From Marinifilum flexuosum (GTDB lineage Bacteria; Bacteroidota; Bacteroidia; Bacteroidales; Marinifilaceae), in NCBI RefSeq assembly GCF_003610555.1, contig NZ_RAPQ01000008.1:62001-126000 (forward strand): 64,000 nt of DNA, in the 5' to 3' direction. A program made the translations under genes and the position numbers. Below are positions 45,139-53,708 of the stretch, in pieces; within the stretch, counting starts at the first letter, position 1; each line of letters opens with the position of its first letter. Under the pieces are notes generated by a model, which saw only the letters and a program-made list of their open reading frames with translations, was not told the origin of the DNA and searched no databases.

Positions 45139-47145
45139 ATGAAAAGACTCCCCCTATATATATTAGTAATGTTATGTTTTCCTCTGTATGGTTTTGAAAG
45201 TTTCGAAACTCAAGTTAGTTTGGATAGCCTACAAAAGAGATATGGTTCTTCGGCAGGTCAAAATAAATTGAATGCCCTACTGGACCTTAGTAAATTTTAT
45301 TGGAACATCGATCCTGAACAAGCAATAGAAAAATCTAAACATGCGCTAGGAACAGCGCAATCGCTTGAGAGTACCCCTGAAATTATAAAAGCGATGTTTT
45401 ATGTTGGGACTGCATACTACTACGATAACCAACTAGATTATTCACTAGATTATCTTCTTCAAGCACACCATCATGCCGAGCAAAATAATTTTAAGAAAGA
45501 AATAGCTGATATCAGCAAGCAATTGGCAACGGTCTATTATGAAACCAACCGTTTAAATAAATCATATTCTTACACCATTCAAGCTTTCAATATTTACGAA
45601 ATATTTGGTGATGAAGGAGGAATTGCTGCTTGTGAAAACTTGTTGGGTTTGTATTATAAGGGGATTGGTGTATTTGATGAAGCTCAAAAACATTTTGAAA
45701 TAGCACTTGAAATTGGTAAAAAATTATCCCGAGAAAAAATAATACGATCTGTTTTAAATGATTTAGGATCAATGTATGCCGAAATTGGTGAAACAGATAA
45801 AGCCATAGGAATTTACCAAGATGCATTGCAATACCATAAATCAAGTGGAAACAGCTTTAAAAGTGGGGCATTTGAGTTAGATTTATCTCAGTTATACATT
45901 AAAAATGGAGAGTTGACCAATGCAAAAAAACATTTGGATAGAGGATACGCTATTGCGGTAAATCTTAAATCCAAAAGGTTATATCGTGATTATTACAGAA
46001 TCCTGGCCAATTATCATATCCAAAGTGGCAAACAAAAAGAATCTGTACTGGCTTTTCAGAAGTTACAGCAATATCAGGATTCTATTGCAGATGATAAATT
46101 AAGCAATAAGATTGAAGAATTGGATTCGCGTCATGCAATTAGTATCAAGAATCAGGAAAATCAGGTCTTGAGGGATGAAAATCAGGAACAGCAATTAAAA
46201 ATTACTCGCCAGTATATTGTTGGTTTATTGATTTTAATGGTTTTCATTTCGGTAATTTTTATCTTGATTATCAGGTATAGAAATAATCTGAAAGACAACG
46301 AACTATTGCATCTGAAGAACAGCTTGGTTCACCAGCATCAAGAGGAATTGATTGAAGCCATGAAGCGAATCAAGGTAAGTGAAGATAAGCTTCGCGTTGC
46401 CAATGATACCAAGGATAAAATGTTTTCGTTAATTGCACACGATTTAAGAGGTGCAATTGGCAATATCAGTAATGGGTTGAGAATGTACCTTGGGGAGGAA
46501 GATTTAGACCTTTCAGAGGAAGATAAGGAGGAGTTTTTGCAAGCTCTGTTTCATTCTTCAGATAATGCCTATGAACTTCTGGAAAACCTTTTGTATTGGG
46601 CAAAAAATCAAACTTCAACACTTTCGGCTAACAAACAAATGGTTGATGCCTGTTCGATCATCAATTCCAATATTGGTCTATTGAGTGATTTGGCTAAAAT
46701 TAAATCCATTAATTTGTTTACTTCAGAGAACCCAAATATTGAGGTGTTTGTTGATTGGAACATGATTAATACCGTGTTGAGGAATCTTATTTCCAATGCC
46801 ATTAAGTTTACCAATAAAGGAGGTAGTGTGGAGATTAAATCGGAAATAGGAGAACACTTTGTGAAGATCTCGGTAATTGATGATGGTATTGGAATGCTAC
46901 CTGATCAGGTGGATAACATCTATGATGGAAAAACCACTGACGGAACGGCAGCTGAGAAAGGAACCGGTTTAGGGTTGACACTTTGTCGTGACTTCTTGAC
47001 TAAAAATCATGGTAAAATGATTGTTAGCAGTGAAGTAGATAAGGGAAGTACTTTTGCTTTTATTATTCCACGTCGCCCAATGAATCATGAAAAATATTTG
47101 GAATTAGTAGAAAAAGAGCCTCTTCTTTTCTTGATTAATAGTTAA
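45139..47145 (+). CDS. TPR-containing sensor histidine kinase
   Basis: 668 residues. A signal peptide (about 1-20) is followed by at least six TPR units (about 40-310) that would lie in the periplasm, a membrane helix (about 355-378, YIVGLLILMVFISVIFILII), a cytoplasmic coiled coil, and the kinase core: phosphoacceptor MFSLIAHDLRGAIGNI, N box NLISNAIKFTN, G1 DDGIGM and G2 GTGLGLTLCRDFL. The H box lacks the usual Pro after His (HDLRG). Such one-gene TPR kinases are common in Bacteroidota; no response regulator is nearby. Confidence 0.88.
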   Translation: MKRLPLYILVMLCFPLYGFESFETQVSLDSLQKRYGSSAGQNKLNALLDLSKFYWNIDPEQAIEKSKHALGTAQSLESTPEIIKAMFYVGTAYYYDNQLDYSLDYLLQAHHHAEQNNFKKEIADISKQLATVYYETNRLNKSYSYTIQAFNIYEIFGDEGGIAACENLLGLYYKGIGVFDEAQKHFEIALEIGKKLSREKIIRSVLNDLGSMYAEIGETDKAIGIYQDALQYHKSSGNSFKSGAFELDLSQLYIKNGELTNAKKHLDRGYAIAVNLKSKRLYRDYYRILANYHIQSGKQKESVLAFQKLQQYQDSIADDKLSNKIEELDSRHAISIKNQENQVLRDENQEQQLKITRQYIVGLLILMVFISVIFILIIRYRNNLKDNELLHLKNSLVHQHQEELIEAMKRIKVSEDKLRVANDTKDKMFSLIAHDLRGAIGNISNGLRMYLGEEDLDLSEEDKEEFLQALFHSSDNAYELLENLLYWAKNQTSTLSANKQMVDACSIINSNIGLLSDLAKIKSINLFTSENPNIEVFVDWNMINTVLRNLISNAIKFTNKGGSVEIKSEIGEHFVKISVIDDGIGMLPDQVDNIYDGKTTDGTAAEKGTGLGLTLCRDFLTKNHGKMIVSSEVDKGSTFAFIIPRRPMNHEKYLELVEKEPLLFLINS

Positions 47146-47191
47146 ATTTAGAGCTGAAATACACATAAGCTTAAACTAAATTTACATACAC

Positions 47192-47902
47192 ATGAGATTA
47201 TTACTGATTAGTAATTCTACGAATCCAGGGGAAGAGTACTTGGATTATCCGAAACACAATATCAAAGAGTTTTTAGGAGAGAAACCAGTAAAAGCACTAT
47301 TTATTCCTTATGCAGGTGTAACTGTATCTTTCGATGATTACGAAGCCAAAGTAAAAGAAAGATTCAACGAAGTGGGGCACGATATCATATCGATTCACCA
47401 TTTCGAAAATCCGATTCAGGCAGTTGAAGAAGCAGAGGCAATTGTTGTGGGTGGTGGAAGTACTTGGAACCTGCTTCACTTGATTCACAAATACAACCTA
47501 ACCGAACCAATTCGCAATAAGGTAATCAACGAAAAGGCTCCGTACATTGGTTGGAGTGCAGGATCGAATTTAACTTGTCCTACCATCAAAACAACCAACG
47601 ATATGCCGATTATCGACCCTATGGGATTCGATGCGTTAAACCTGATTCCTTTCCAGATTAATCCACACTATTTGGATAAAAATCCAGAAGGACATGGAGG
47701 AGAAACTCGCGAAGATCGTATCAACGAATTCATGGTATTGAATCCTGATGTATACATTGCCGGATTGAGAGAAGCAACCATGTTTTTGGTAGAGGATAAC
47801 AACATCAAATTAATTGGAGACAGACAATGTAGAATCTTTAAGAACGCTATAGAAGCTTACGAACTAAGTGCAAATGACGATTTTAATTTCTTGTTGAAGT
47901 AG
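47192..47902 (+). CDS. pepE: Dipeptidase E (alpha-aspartyl dipeptidase)
   Basis: 236 residues. S51 peptidase hallmarks: GGGSTWNLLHL (about 90), catalytic Ser in GWSAGSNLTCP (about 122-132), and the DALNLIPFQINPHY histidine region. It cleaves Asp-X dipeptides in the cytoplasm and is found widely in Bacteroidota. It starts 46 bp after the TPR kinase and ends at a terminator. Confidence 0.95.
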   Translation: MRLLLISNSTNPGEEYLDYPKHNIKEFLGEKPVKALFIPYAGVTVSFDDYEAKVKERFNEVGHDIISIHHFENPIQAVEEAEAIVVGGGSTWNLLHLIHKYNLTEPIRNKVINEKAPYIGWSAGSNLTCPTIKTTNDMPIIDPMGFDALNLIPFQINPHYLDKNPEGHGGETREDRINEFMVLNPDVYIAGLREATMFLVEDNNIKLIGDRQCRIFKNAIEAYELSANDDFNFLLK

Positions 47903-47924
47903 GATCATCACAATAATACATAAG

Positions 47925-47955
47925 AAGCGATTAGGGAGACTTAATCGCTTTTTTT
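47925..47955 (+). terminator. Terminator of pepE
   Basis: AAGCGATTA (47925-47933) pairs with TAATCGCTT (47942-47950), then a T run. Confidence 0.88.
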
Positions 47956-47967
47956 GTTTTGAATTTC

Positions 47968-47975
47968 TACCTTTG
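47968..47975 (+). promoter_or_regulatory. Bacteroidota -7 promoter element (TACCTTTG)
   Basis: TAnnTTTG match 34 bp before the ATG at 48010. It sits inside the longer open frame from 47959, which rules that start out. Confidence 0.55.
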
Positions 47976-48009
47976 TGGCCGAATTAAAAGTTTAAACAAA
48001 CACTTACTC

Positions 48010-49596
48010 ATGGACTTACTTTCATCGGCTTATTTTGTTCTATTTCTTATTGTTGCTATCGGATTTATTGTTGGAAACATTAAAATCAAAGGAATTTCTT
48101 TGGATGTTTCAGCAGTTATTTTTGTTGCCTTGGTTTTTGGGCACTTTGGTGTAAGCATACCTAAGGATATCCAAAATATTGGACTTACCCTGTTCATTTT
48201 TACCATAGGAATTCAGGCCGGACCAGGTTTTTTCGAATCCTTTAAAAAGAATGGGAGAGAGCTAATCGTTTTGGCTTTTATTTTGGTTGGTAGTGCCTCT
48301 TTAGTTACCGTTGTACTTGCCTTGATTTTTAAAATCGATACCGATATTGCCATAGGATTGTTAACAGGATCACTAACCAGCACACCCGGACTTGCAGCAG
48401 CTATCGAATCTACCCAATCAGCAATGGCATCTATTGGTTATGGTATTGCTTATCCTTTTGGAGTTATTGGGGTAATTTTGTTTGTGAGAATGTATCCGAA
48501 ACTGTTTAAAGTGGATATAGAAAAAGAAGCACAAAAGCTGGAAGATGAGGCTCAGCAGAACTTTCCTGAACTATTCAACAAGAATTTTGTAGTTGAGAAC
48601 GAAAATATTGTTGGCAGAAGCATTGCCGAGCTTAAAATTCGATCGATGACCCAAGCCAATATTTCAAGAATCATGCACAATGGAGAAAGCATTGTTCCTA
48701 CACCAAATACCATTTTAGAAACTGGCGATATTGTGAAACTTATTGGTACCGAACAGGCCTTGGAGAGAGCCAAAATGATTATTGGAGAAGAGACCGGGGA
48801 GAAGATCCCTTTAAGCCGCGATTATGTGGTGGAATCGGTACTGGTAACCAACAAGCAAGTAGTGAATAAAACCATAGGGCAGCTAAACGTTTTGGCCAAT
48901 TACAATGCTCGTATTACCCGTATCCGCAGAGCGGGAATTGATATGGTAGCCAGTTCAAAATCGGAAATCCGTTTTGGCGATAAACTGGTTGTAGCCTGTG
49001 GAACCGCTAATATCAACAACGTGCGTCACTTGTTTGGGAACGATAGCAAGAAGCTATCTGATACCGATTTCTTTCCAATTGCCACAGGAATTGTACTGGG
49101 TGTGTTGGTAGGGAAGTTAAAAATTTCCTTTACGGATGAGTTTACCTTTAGCCTTGGACTAACAGGTGGTGTGCTTATGGTAGCCTTGGTGCTAAGTAGA
49201 ATTGGTAAAACCGGACCTATTCTTTGGACTATGTCTGGATCGGCAAACCAATTGCTCCGTCAGCTTGGATTACTCATGTTTTTGGCCGTAGTGGGAACCA
49301 GTGCGGGAGCTCATTTGGTAAAAACTTTCCAGGAATCGGGATTGGCTCTATTTGCAATAGGTATTGCAATTACCTTGTTGCCAATGATACTTACGACCCT
49401 AATTGGCCATTTTGTGCTAAAAATGAACATTCTCAATTTACTGGGAGCTTTAACAGGCAGTATGACCAGTACTCCTGGATTAGCTGCAGTTGATGGAATG
49501 TCCGATTCCAGCGCACAATCTATAGCCTATGCAACGGTTTATCCCATCGCCATGGTGTTTTTAATTGTTTGTGTACAGATACTGAGTATGCTGTAA
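48010..49596 (+). CDS. AspT/YidE/YbjL-type transporter with RCK_C domains
   Basis: 528 residues from the ATG at 48010; the promoter at 47968 excludes the earlier frame start. Two homologous membrane halves (about 1-165 and 355-528), each with the TxTPGLAA-type motif (GSLTSTPGLAAAIESTQ and GSMTSTPGLAAVDGMSD), flank a central cytoplasmic part with two TrkA-C/RCK_C domains (about 195-340). This is the aspartate:alanine exchanger superfamily; the substrate of this member is unknown. The first half precedes the RCK domains, as in YidE. Confidence 0.88.
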   Translation: MDLLSSAYFVLFLIVAIGFIVGNIKIKGISLDVSAVIFVALVFGHFGVSIPKDIQNIGLTLFIFTIGIQAGPGFFESFKKNGRELIVLAFILVGSASLVTVVLALIFKIDTDIAIGLLTGSLTSTPGLAAAIESTQSAMASIGYGIAYPFGVIGVILFVRMYPKLFKVDIEKEAQKLEDEAQQNFPELFNKNFVVENENIVGRSIAELKIRSMTQANISRIMHNGESIVPTPNTILETGDIVKLIGTEQALERAKMIIGEETGEKIPLSRDYVVESVLVTNKQVVNKTIGQLNVLANYNARITRIRRAGIDMVASSKSEIRFGDKLVVACGTANINNVRHLFGNDSKKLSDTDFFPIATGIVLGVLVGKLKISFTDEFTFSLGLTGGVLMVALVLSRIGKTGPILWTMSGSANQLLRQLGLLMFLAVVGTSAGAHLVKTFQESGLALFAIGIAITLLPMILTTLIGHFVLKMNILNLLGALTGSMTSTPGLAAVDGMSDSSAQSIAYATVYPIAMVFLIVCVQILSML

Positions 49597-49605
49597 AGTT
49601 GGGTT

Positions 49606-49820
49606 CTAGACCAGAAAATACATCAACAAGACAAAAAGCATTATTAGCAAGACAAGGTGGAAGATTTTCCAAGACATGGAAGAAGCGCTGAAAGACCAAG
49701 GTAAAGTGCTCCAAGACACATCAAAACTTCTTCCAAGACAAGAGTGAACTGCTCCAAGACATGCAGTCGGAGCCTCCAAGACAGGTTTTTCTCGTTCCAA
49801 GACCAAAGAGTAGGATTTTC
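49606..49820. repeat. 21-22-nt-period tandem array, 10 units, CAAGAC core
   Basis: Units begin with CAAGAC at 49627, 49648, 49670, 49712, 49734, 49755, 49777 and 49798, with degenerate cores at 49606 (CTAGAC) and 49691 (AAAGAC). Steps are 21, 21, 22, 21, 21, 22, 21, 22 and 21. Each unit ends in TC or similar before the next core, leaving about 12-13 variable bases in between. The consensus is unrelated to the GAGT array at 36394, but the period and unit number are alike. Confidence 0.88.
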
Positions 49821-49955
49821 TACTGTCTTTTTCGTAGTACTTACTGTATGGTAGCTATGAGATTCGGGAATCAATCTATTCATTCGTGGGTGTATCACTT
49901 CAAGGGATGCTCTCTCAGTAGAGAAAAAGCTAAAAAAACTGTAGCATGGTTTAAA

Positions 49956-49985
49956 TTGATACCCTCACTGTAGTGAGAGCATCAA
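49956..49985. terminator. Hairpin downstream of xth
   Basis: A 30-nt near-palindrome: TTGATACCCTCACT, then GT, then AGTGAGAGCATCAA, 12 of 14 pairs. It lies just past the end of the minus-strand xth gene (49999) and may end its transcript, although the T tract is weak. Confidence 0.5.
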
Positions 49986-49998
49986 TTATAAATGTTTT

Positions 49999-50766
49999 TT
50001 AAAAGTCCATTTCCACAACAATCGGGCAGTGATCGGAATGCACAACATCGGCTAGGATAGAGGCATCTTTAAGCTTTTCTTCCAGGCTTTCACTTACCAT
50101 GTGGTAGTCGATTCTCCAGCCCAGGTTCTTACCTCTGGAACCAGCGCGGTAGCTCCACCAACTATATTTATCTGGCGATTGATCGAATACACGGAAGGAA
50201 TCAATAAAACCACTTTCCAGAAATTGGCTTACCCATTCTCTTTCCTCAGGTAAAAAGCCCGAAACTCCTTTTTTCTTTTCAGGTCTACTGATATCAATGG
50301 CTTTGTGACAGATGTTAAAGTCGCCACCAATTACAAGATTTGGTCTTTCCTTTTTCAGTTCGTTGATGTATTCCTGGAAATAGGCCAGCCATTCCATTTT
50401 ATAGTCCTGTCTTGGCCCTCCTGTAGTTCCCGATGGATGATAGGTGCTAAATACCGATATATCGCCAAAATCGGCTCTTATGGCCCTTCCTTCAATGTCG
50501 TATTTGTCGTTATTTATTCCAGTAACAATGGTATCTGGCTTTTCCTTGCTCAAAATGCCAACCCCGCTGTATCCCTTTTTCTCGGCAGAAAACCAGTAAC
50601 AGTGGTATCCCAACTCTTCAAACAAGTGAGATTCGATTTGCTCTGGCTGTGCCTTGGTTTCCTGAATCAGTAAAATATCAGGATTTTCCTGTTTTAGCCA
50701 TCCAATCAAGTCTTTTCCCAATGCAGCTCTAATGCCATTTACATTGTAGCTAATTATTTTCTTCAT
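49999..50766 (-). CDS. xth: Exodeoxyribonuclease III
   Basis: 255 residues. The endonuclease/exonuclease/phosphatase fold is complete: [11 protein letters not shown] (start), LIQETKAQ (metal Glu), GGDFNICH (Asp-Asn), SWWSYR and SDHCPI (catalytic Asp-His). It removes 3' blocks and cleaves AP sites in base excision repair. It is the only minus-strand gene between the transporter and rsgA. Confidence 0.97.
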   Translation of the reverse strand: MKKIISYNVNGIRAALGKDLIGWLKQENPDILLIQETKAQPEQIESHLFEELGYHCYWFSAEKKGYSGVGILSKEKPDTIVTGINNDKYDIEGRAIRADFGDISVFSTYHPSGTTGGPRQDYKMEWLAYFQEYINELKKERPNLVIGGDFNICHKAIDISRPEKKKGVSGFLPEEREWVSQFLESGFIDSFRVFDQSPDKYSWWSYRAGSRGKNLGWRIDYHMVSESLEEKLKDASILADVVHSDHCPIVVEMDF

Positions 50767-50888
50767 GTATCTGGTGTGTGTTTATTTTAACGAATAAATC
50801 AAAATGCAATTTAGTAAAGATAAGTGCCATATTCGCACTTTGACAAATAACAAATCCTCTAAAATGCTCTCTTTTCCTTAAAATCAAC

Positions 50889-50896
50889 TATTTTTG
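50889..50896 (+). promoter_or_regulatory. Bacteroidota -7 promoter element (TATTTTTG)
   Basis: TAnnTTTG match 18 bp before the rsgA start, giving a very short leader. Confidence 0.5.
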
Positions 50897-50914
50897 TACA
50901 AAAATAGATAGACA

Positions 50915-51841
50915 TTGAAAGAAGGACTGGTTATAAAATCGACAGGAAGTTGGTATACTGTTAAAACCAACGATGGAGAAATTCACAATTGCCGTATCAA
51001 AGGGCGATTTAGAATGGAGGGAATTAGAACCACCAATCCAATTGCGGTGGGCGACAGAGTAAATTTTGAGGAAGATAAGGAGTCGAAAGTGATTGTAAGT
51101 ATTCATGATCGAAAGAATTATATCATTCGTAAGTCGTCGAACCTATCGAAGCACAGTCAGATTATTGCTTCCAATGTTGATCAGGCATTCTTGATTGTAA
51201 CCGTAAACTATCCTTTAACCACTACAACTTTTATTGATCGATTCTTGGCTGCCGCCGAAGCATATCGCATTCCGGTTCGCTTAATCTTTAATAAAATTGA
51301 TCGATATCGACCAAATGATATGGACAGACTGGATGAGTTGAAGGGAATTTATGAGAAAATAGGATACAAGTGTTACGAAATCTCTGCAAAGAACGGAACT
51401 CATCTTGATATCATTAAAGATGCTCTAAAGGATAATATCAATCTTCTTTCCGGACATTCTGGTGTAGGCAAATCAACATTGATCAATGCCATTCAACCAG
51501 GTTTAGATTTGAAAACCGGAGAAATTTCAGAAGCTCACTCACAAGGAAAGCATACGACTACTTTTTCTGAGATGTTTGGCTTGGATTTTGGTGGGTATAT
51601 TATCGACACTCCAGGAATTAGAGGGTTTGGTACTATCGATATGGAGAAGGAAGAGATGTCGCACTTTTTCCCAGAAATATTCGAAACTTCAAATGATTGT
51701 CAATTCAACAATTGTAGTCACATTCACGAACCCAAATGTGCCGTAAAAGCTGCTGTTGAAGCAGGCGAAATAAGTATTACTCGTTACGAAAGTTACCTGG
51801 GTATGGTAATGGAGGATGAGGATAGCAAATACAGAATTTAA
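50915..51841 (+). CDS. rsgA: Small-subunit-dependent ribosome GTPase RsgA
   Basis: 308 residues, TTG start. OB-fold domain (about 1-75), then the circularly permuted G domain in the order G4 (FNKID), G1 ([12 protein letters not shown], about 184), G3 (DTPGIRGFG), and a C-terminal zinc knuckle ([14 protein letters not shown]). RsgA matures the 30S subunit late in assembly. It ends at a strong terminator. Confidence 0.97.
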   Translation: MKEGLVIKSTGSWYTVKTNDGEIHNCRIKGRFRMEGIRTTNPIAVGDRVNFEEDKESKVIVSIHDRKNYIIRKSSNLSKHSQIIASNVDQAFLIVTVNYPLTTTTFIDRFLAAAEAYRIPVRLIFNKIDRYRPNDMDRLDELKGIYEKIGYKCYEISAKNGTHLDIIKDALKDNINLLSGHSGVGKSTLINAIQPGLDLKTGEISEAHSQGKHTTTFSEMFGLDFGGYIIDTPGIRGFGTIDMEKEEMSHFFPEIFETSNDCQFNNCSHIHEPKCAVKAAVEAGEISITRYESYLGMVMEDEDSKYRI

Positions 51842-51875
51842 TTACAGTATAGATCACTGTTAAAACACAGAACTC

Positions 51876-51901
51876 AGCACGTATTTTTTACGTGCTTTTT
51901 T
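51876..51901 (+). terminator. Terminator of rsgA
   Basis: AGCACGTA (51876-51883) pairs with TACGTGCT (51889-51896), then T. Confidence 0.9.
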
Positions 51902-51932
51902 GATCAGGTAATAGCTGAAAAGAACAAAAAAA

Positions 51933-52964
51933 ATGGCAAAAGTACTTAGCCCGGAAGAATTCCTGGAATTGGGAAAATCACTTCCAATGATTGATGTAAG
52001 AACACCAGCAGAATTTGAAGAAGGACACATTCCTGATGCTTTAAATATTCCCATTTTTACGAATGAAGAAAGAGTTTTGGTTGGTACCAAATACAAAAGA
52101 GCTAGTAAGGATTCTGCCGTACTTTTAGGCCTTGAGTTGGTTGGGCCCAAGTTGGCCAAGTTTGTGAAAATGGCAAAGAAGTTTGCACCGCAAAAAGAAA
52201 TAATGGTGCACTGCTGGCGAGGAGGAATGCGTAGTGGAAGTATGGCATGGTTGTTCGAAACAGCAGGATTTAAGGTTTATTTACTAAAAGGAGGCTATAA
52301 GGCATATCGAGGATACATTCGCAAGCAATTTGCTGAAAAATCGGAATTGGTGGTTTTGGGTGGCATGACAGGCAGTGGAAAAACGGAAGTTTTACACGAA
52401 ATGCAAAAGCAAGGTGCACAGGTTCTGGATTTGGAAGGAGTAGCTCATCACAAAGGCTCTGTTTTTGGTGCTTTAGGGCAAACTGATCAACCAAGTAATG
52501 AGAATTTTGAGAATGAATTGGCTAAAGTGTGGTTGGATTTAGATCCGAACAAACCTATTTGGGTTGAAGATGAGAGCAAATCAATAGGTTCTGTATGGAT
52601 TAATGATGCTTTATTTGACCGCATGAGACAAACTGATGTGGTCAAAATTTTAATTCCAAAATCGGAAAGAATAAAAAGACTTGTAGAGGAATATGCTTGT
52701 TTCAACTCTGAAATTCTGGCTCACATGATCTCTAAAATTGGGAAAAGATTGGGAGGCCTAAATGTAAAACTAGCATATGAAAGTCTAGAGAAAGGTGATT
52801 ATGCGACAGTTGCAGATATTACATTAAGCTACTACGATAAAGCCTATAGGCATGGTTTATCGAAAAGAGAAGGCCAAACCATTCATTATTTGGAGCTGGA
52901 AAAAGACAATCCGGCAGAAAATGCTCAGAAGGTAATGGAGTTCTATAATTCTCTTAAAAAGTAG
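51933..52964 (+). CDS. mnmH: tRNA 2-selenouridine synthase
   Basis: 343 residues. An N-terminal rhodanese domain (about 1-130: MIDVRTPAEFEEGHIPDALNIP; active-site Cys in HCWRGGMRSG, about 92-101) is fused to a P-loop domain (GMTGSGKTEVLHEM, about 144-157). This is the YbbB/SelU architecture that replaces sulfur by selenium in 2-thiouridine at wobble U34, via a geranylated intermediate. No selD is in the window. The gene is convergent with the YceI gene, with one base between the stop codons. Confidence 0.95.
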   Translation: MAKVLSPEEFLELGKSLPMIDVRTPAEFEEGHIPDALNIPIFTNEERVLVGTKYKRASKDSAVLLGLELVGPKLAKFVKMAKKFAPQKEIMVHCWRGGMRSGSMAWLFETAGFKVYLLKGGYKAYRGYIRKQFAEKSELVVLGGMTGSGKTEVLHEMQKQGAQVLDLEGVAHHKGSVFGALGQTDQPSNENFENELAKVWLDLDPNKPIWVEDESKSIGSVWINDALFDRMRQTDVVKILIPKSERIKRLVEEYACFNSEILAHMISKIGKRLGGLNVKLAYESLEKGDYATVADITLSYYDKAYRHGLSKREGQTIHYLELEKDNPAENAQKVMEFYNSLKK

Positions 52965-52965
52965 T

Positions 52966-53490
52966 TTATTCAATTACACAGGTAATTGTAATGTCTATTA
53001 CTTTACCAACCAAAACACCGCTTCGAGGACCCACTTTAAAATCGAGGCGGTTTATTTGTAGTTTGCCTGTAAATATTTGGCGAGAGTAGTTAAAAATGAC
53101 TTCCACCTCCTTGCTTTCGCCATGCATTGTTAGTATTCCCGTAAGTTTATAACTCATTCCATTACGGGATACACCTGTTGATTTGAAGCAAATTTCAGGG
53201 TAACTGGCAACATCTAAGTACTTTTCTCCCTTTACCACTTGATCTCTCTTCTTCATTCTGGTATTAAATGTTGTTGCATCTATACATACATCAAAAGAGG
53301 CTGTGGAAATGTTTTTGGGATCGAACTTTACACTTCCTTTCATGCCCGAAAAGTTTCCTTTTACCTTGTTTGCACCAAGATTGGCTACTCGAAACTCAAT
53401 TTTGGATTTTTCGGGATTAATTTTCTGGGATGAACATGTAAAATGAATCCCTCCAATAATCATTGCCAACAACATCAACCTTCTGATCAT
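52966..53490 (-). CDS. YceI-family protein with signal peptide
   Basis: 174 residues from the Met at 53490, which begins a signal peptide (MIRRLMLLAMIIGGIHFTCSS) possibly ending in a lipobox (FTC). A longer frame would add 28 residues of no signal character. Family pattern: KSKIEFRVANLGANKVKGNFSG, the FNTRMKKRDQ and YLDVASYPEICFKSTG segments, and TGILTMHGESKEVE. YceI proteins are lipocalin-like periplasmic isoprenoid binders; the specific role is unknown. Confidence 0.88.
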   Translation of the reverse strand: MIRRLMLLAMIIGGIHFTCSSQKINPEKSKIEFRVANLGANKVKGNFSGMKGSVKFDPKNISTASFDVCIDATTFNTRMKKRDQVVKGEKYLDVASYPEICFKSTGVSRNGMSYKLTGILTMHGESKEVEVIFNYSRQIFTGKLQINRLDFKVGPRSGVLVGKVIDITITCVIE

Positions 53491-53708
53491 ATGATTTACT
53501 TTTATGGAGTTAATACTTGAAAAGGATGTAAGGCCTTTGCTTATAAACAAATATAATCCATAAAGGCTGATCAATGCAAAATTAAATTTTGGATGGTAAA
53601 ATAGGAATGGATGTAAAATGAACTATAGAATGAGATATTTTTTGACTCTGGAATAAGATTTAAATTGATTTGTCGTTACCTTTATCAGAAACCAATTAAT
53701 ATTCGACA

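Larger units (their letters stand above)
49597..49998. other. 402-bp non-coding region after the transporter
   Basis: Contains the second short-period array (49606-49820) and a hairpin (49956-49985). Between them, 49821-49955 is non-coding with a short inverted pair GATGCTCTC (49906-49914) / GAGAGCATC (49975-49983). Overlapping minus-strand frames across the array read through its repeats and are not genes. Confidence 0.7.

Noticed and set aside
47959-48009. Upstream extension of the AspT/YidE-type transporter
   Set aside because: The extension contains the TACCTTTG promoter element and non-family residues (NFYLCGRIKSLNKHLL); the ATG at 48010 begins the family-like N terminus.
49606-49820. 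CRISPR array
   Set aside because: The constant part is about 9 nt and the variable part 12-13 nt, well below repeat and spacer sizes of any known type; no cas genes.
49644-49898. Minus-strand protein genes across the second array
   Set aside because: Several overlapping frames exist only because the repeats lack stops; their peptides repeat the DNA unit (LEExLxxLG-like) in more than one frame, and none has a recognisable domain.
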